Assembly: GCA_024635575.1 (NCBI GenBank)
Contig: JAGXIN010000004.1
Span: 1 to 38,578 of the forward strand
Direction of reading: 5' to 3'
Length of the DNA stretch: 38,578 nt
Origin: Flavobacteriia bacterium
Lineage (GTDB): Bacteria; Bacteroidota; Bacteroidia; Flavobacteriales; Flavobacteriaceae
The number at the start of each line of letters is the position of its first letter. Within the stretch, counting starts at the first letter, position 1. Positions 36,139 to 38,578 of this stretch are shown here, piece by piece. Position numbers and translations under genes: made by a program. The notes beneath the pieces were generated by a model. It searched no databases, was not told where the DNA came from, and saw nothing but the letters and a program-made list of their open reading frames with translations.

Positions 36139-38366
36139 TGAAGGAATCCATTCTCATAGGATTATTACAAAATACAGCTATATTACTTGCTTTTTCATTG
36201 TTGTATCAAAATATATGGATTAAGAACGAGGCTACTAAAAGTATTTCAGCAAAAATTGTAGTTGGACTGGTATTAAGCTGCATCGGCATTATTTTGATGT
36301 CTACGCCTTGGATGTTGATTCCTGGAATTGCTTTTGATATGCGTTCTGTTTTGCTTTCCGTATCTGGTTTATTTTTTGGGCCAATTCCTACTATAATTGC
36401 TATGTTGGTAACTGGGATTGTTCGGGTAACTATGGGCGGAGAAGGATTGTGGATGGGTTTGGCAATAATTATTTTCTCTGGAACAATTGGTTTGTTATGG
36501 CGAAGATATAGACCAAACTGGAAATCCAAAAATTATTATCTTGAATTGTTGGCAATGGGTTTGGTTGTACATATTATAATGTTGGCCAGTACCATCTTCC
36601 TTCCATCTGATAAAATATTTTCAACCTTAAAAACCATAGCCCTTCCCATTATATTTATTTATGCTCCTGCTACAATGTTACTGGGTGTTTTATTGCTTAA
36701 ACAATATAAAAACTGGCAAAATGAATTGGCCCAATTACAATTAAAGGAATATGAACGCCGATTTACACAAATACTGGAAAGTGGAAATATTGTTTCTCTT
36801 ATGCTGAATAATGACGGAAGCATAAACTTTTGTAATGATTACATATTACGAATAACAGGATATGAAAAAGAGGAAGTATTGGGGAAAAACTGGTTTGAGA
36901 TATTTGTTCCAATTGATGAAAGACCAAAATTAAAGCAGTTATTTTCTAAGGGGATGAAAATCAAAGAGTTTTCAAAAAATTATGAAAACAAAATACTTAC
37001 GAAAACAGGGGAGCAATTATATATTTTATGGTATAATATAGCATTAAAATCGGATGAAGGAGAAGTAATGGGAACTGCAAGTATTGGCGTAAACGTTACG
37101 GAGAGCAAAAATCATGAAAAAATGCTCGAAGAAAAAAATGCCGAAATAAAAGCCCAAAACGAATCATTAAAAAAAATAAATCAAGAATTGCAAATAGCCA
37201 AAGAACGTGCTGAAAAAAGCGACCTTTTAAAATCGGCTTTTCTTGCCAATATGAGCCATGAAGTTCGCACACCTATGAACAGTATTCTTGGCTTTTCTGG
37301 TTTATTGAAGGAATCAAATCTCGTTAATGAAAAGCAAAAGAGATATATTGGCGTTATTGAGCATAGCGGAAAACGAATGCTCAATATTATAAACGACATT
37401 CTTACAATCTCAAGAATAGAGTCAGGAACTGTGGAGGTCATTATTTCTGAATTTAATATAAATGAGCAAATAGAAAGTTTATTCACATCTTTTAAAGATG
37501 AAATTGAAAAAAAAGGAATTGATTTCAACTATAAAAATGACTTACCGGATAGTGAAGCCATGATAATTTCTGATGGTGAAAAATTTTATGCTATCTTTCT
37601 CAATTTAATTAAAAACGCCATAAAATTTACAAATCATGGCACCATAGAATTTGGCTATATCTTAAAAATAGATGTTGAACCTGCCGAACTGGAGTTTTTC
37701 ATAAAAGATACTGGCGGAGGCATTCCACAGGAACAACTGGAATTTATTTTTGAAAGGTTTAGACAAGGCAGTGAATCTCTTACCAGAAATTATGAGGGCG
37801 CCGGTTTGGGATTGTCTATTTCTAAAGCTTATACGGAATTGTTGGGCGGTAAAATTTGGGCTGAAAGTGAAGAAGAAAATCTATCCTCCGGTAAGGCAGG
37901 AAAGACGACTTTTTACTTTACTATTCCCTATGATGTGAAACCAAATAAAAAAACAGATATGAAAAATTCAACCTATGAAACAGGAAAAACGCATCAGGAC
38001 AATGAAATGAAAATATTAATTGTTGAAGACGATGTAACTTCTGAAGAGATGCTGGAAATTATGATTGAGGATTATTGCAAAGCCCCTTTAGTTGCGTATA
38101 ACGGATTGGAAGCGGTTCAATTATGTAAAGATAATCCAGATATTGATTTTGTTTTAATGGATATTAAACTGCCTAAATTAAATGGCTATGAAGCCACAAA
38201 GCAAATTAGGCAGTTCAACAAAGATCTTATAATTTTCGCACAAACTGCCTACGCGCTTCCGGGAGACAGGGAAAAGGCAATAGAGGCGGGCTGTAACGAT
38301 TATATTTCAAAACCATACAGTCAAAGCGAATTGACTGGGTTGATTAATAAGTATTTTAAGAAATAA
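36138..38366 (+). CDS. Hybrid sensor histidine kinase: LytS-like 5TM sensor, PAS, HisKA, HATPase, C-terminal receiver
   Basis: MRSVLLSVSGLFFGPIPTIIAMLVTGIVRVTMGGEGLWMG (5TM-5TMR_LYT-like); MSHEVRTPMNSILGFSGLL; GAGLGLSISKAYTELLGG; ILIVEDDVTSEE…VLMDIKLPKLNGYEAT…SKP. Confidence 0.93.
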   Translation: MKESILIGLLQNTAILLAFSLLYQNIWIKNEATKSISAKIVVGLVLSCIGIILMSTPWMLIPGIAFDMRSVLLSVSGLFFGPIPTIIAMLVTGIVRVTMGGEGLWMGLAIIIFSGTIGLLWRRYRPNWKSKNYYLELLAMGLVVHIIMLASTIFLPSDKIFSTLKTIALPIIFIYAPATMLLGVLLLKQYKNWQNELAQLQLKEYERRFTQILESGNIVSLMLNNDGSINFCNDYILRITGYEKEEVLGKNWFEIFVPIDERPKLKQLFSKGMKIKEFSKNYENKILTKTGEQLYILWYNIALKSDEGEVMGTASIGVNVTESKNHEKMLEEKNAEIKAQNESLKKINQELQIAKERAEKSDLLKSAFLANMSHEVRTPMNSILGFSGLLKESNLVNEKQKRYIGVIEHSGKRMLNIINDILTISRIESGTVEVIISEFNINEQIESLFTSFKDEIEKKGIDFNYKNDLPDSEAMIISDGEKFYAIFLNLIKNAIKFTNHGTIEFGYILKIDVEPAELEFFIKDTGGGIPQEQLEFIFERFRQGSESLTRNYEGAGLGLSISKAYTELLGGKIWAESEEENLSSGKAGKTTFYFTIPYDVKPNKKTDMKNSTYETGKTHQDNEMKILIVEDDVTSEEMLEIMIEDYCKAPLVAYNGLEAVQLCKDNPDIDFVLMDIKLPKLNGYEATKQIRQFNKDLIIFAQTAYALPGDREKAIEAGCNDYISKPYSQSELTGLINKYFKK

Positions 38367-38449
38367 GAACTTTATAAATTGAAGTTAAATTTGGTTTTGC
38401 ACAATTTTACCGATTGTTGCAATTAATTTTTTTTAGAACATTTAAAACA

Positions 38450-38578
38450 ATGAAAAAAATACTATTCTTAACAGGAGATTTTACGGAAGATTATGAAACA
38501 ATGGTCCCATTTCAGATGCTTCAAATGGCAGGGTATGAAGTCCACGCAGTTTGTCCTGACAAAAAAAAGGGAGAATCC
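38450..38578 (+). CDS. DJ-1/PfpI family protein, 3'-truncated by window end
   Basis: [43 protein letters not shown]…; ORF open to last base. Confidence 0.85.
   Translation, partial: MKKILFLTGDFTEDYETMVPFQMLQMAGYEVHAVCPDKKKGES

Noticed and set aside
37181-37528. 115-aa minus-strand ORF inside the histidine kinase
   Set aside because: Antisense to HisKA/HATPase coding sequence; no protein-like motifs.
1-38578. CRISPR arrays, tRNA/rRNA genes, transposases, phage genes, toxin-antitoxin or defence systems
   Set aside because: Looked for spaced repeats, tRNA-like TTCGA cloverleaf sequences and characteristic protein motifs; none were convincing in this window.

Overview
The window looks like a chromosomal segment of a Bacteroidota bacterium, probably Flavobacteriia. 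Supporting signs are the AT-rich sequence, TAnnTTTG-type -7 promoter elements, the absence of Shine-Dalgarno-like leaders, and protein families typical of the group. About 32 protein-coding genes are supported. The first ~25 kb is mostly housekeeping: trmN6-like, saccharopine dehydrogenase, pckA, nhaA, tag, an M49 peptidase, an M13 peptidase, nadB-nadA, ilvE, mnmD, a GT2/flippase-like pair, ruvC, hemW, OsmC and MmcQ/YjbR. From ~24.5 to 35.8 kb there is an accessory catabolic block. It starts with a divergent AraC regulator and a complete trans-4-hydroxyproline degradation set (DapA-like deaminase, ketoglutarate semialdehyde dehydrogenase, two-Cys hydroxyproline epimerase, FAD D-amino-acid dehydrogenase), followed by a MarR regulator. 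Next is a tightly packed operon led by a divergent ribosomal protein bS21 homolog, followed by a GNAT acetyltransferase, an SSS symporter and an Ala/Orn-racemase-like protein. An Xaa-Pro aminopeptidase follows. The bS21 operon has a 22-bp near-perfect palindrome at its promoter, and a second site with the same core lies 114 bp upstream. The most interesting observation is this apparently MarR-controlled bS21 paralog in a catabolic operon, because bS21 helps occlude the anti-Shine-Dalgarno sequence in Bacteroidota ribosomes. A LytS-type 5TM/PAS hybrid histidine kinase and a truncated DJ-1/PfpI gene close the window. No rRNA, tRNA, CRISPR array or transposase was recognised. All assignments are from reading the sequence; no database search was run.
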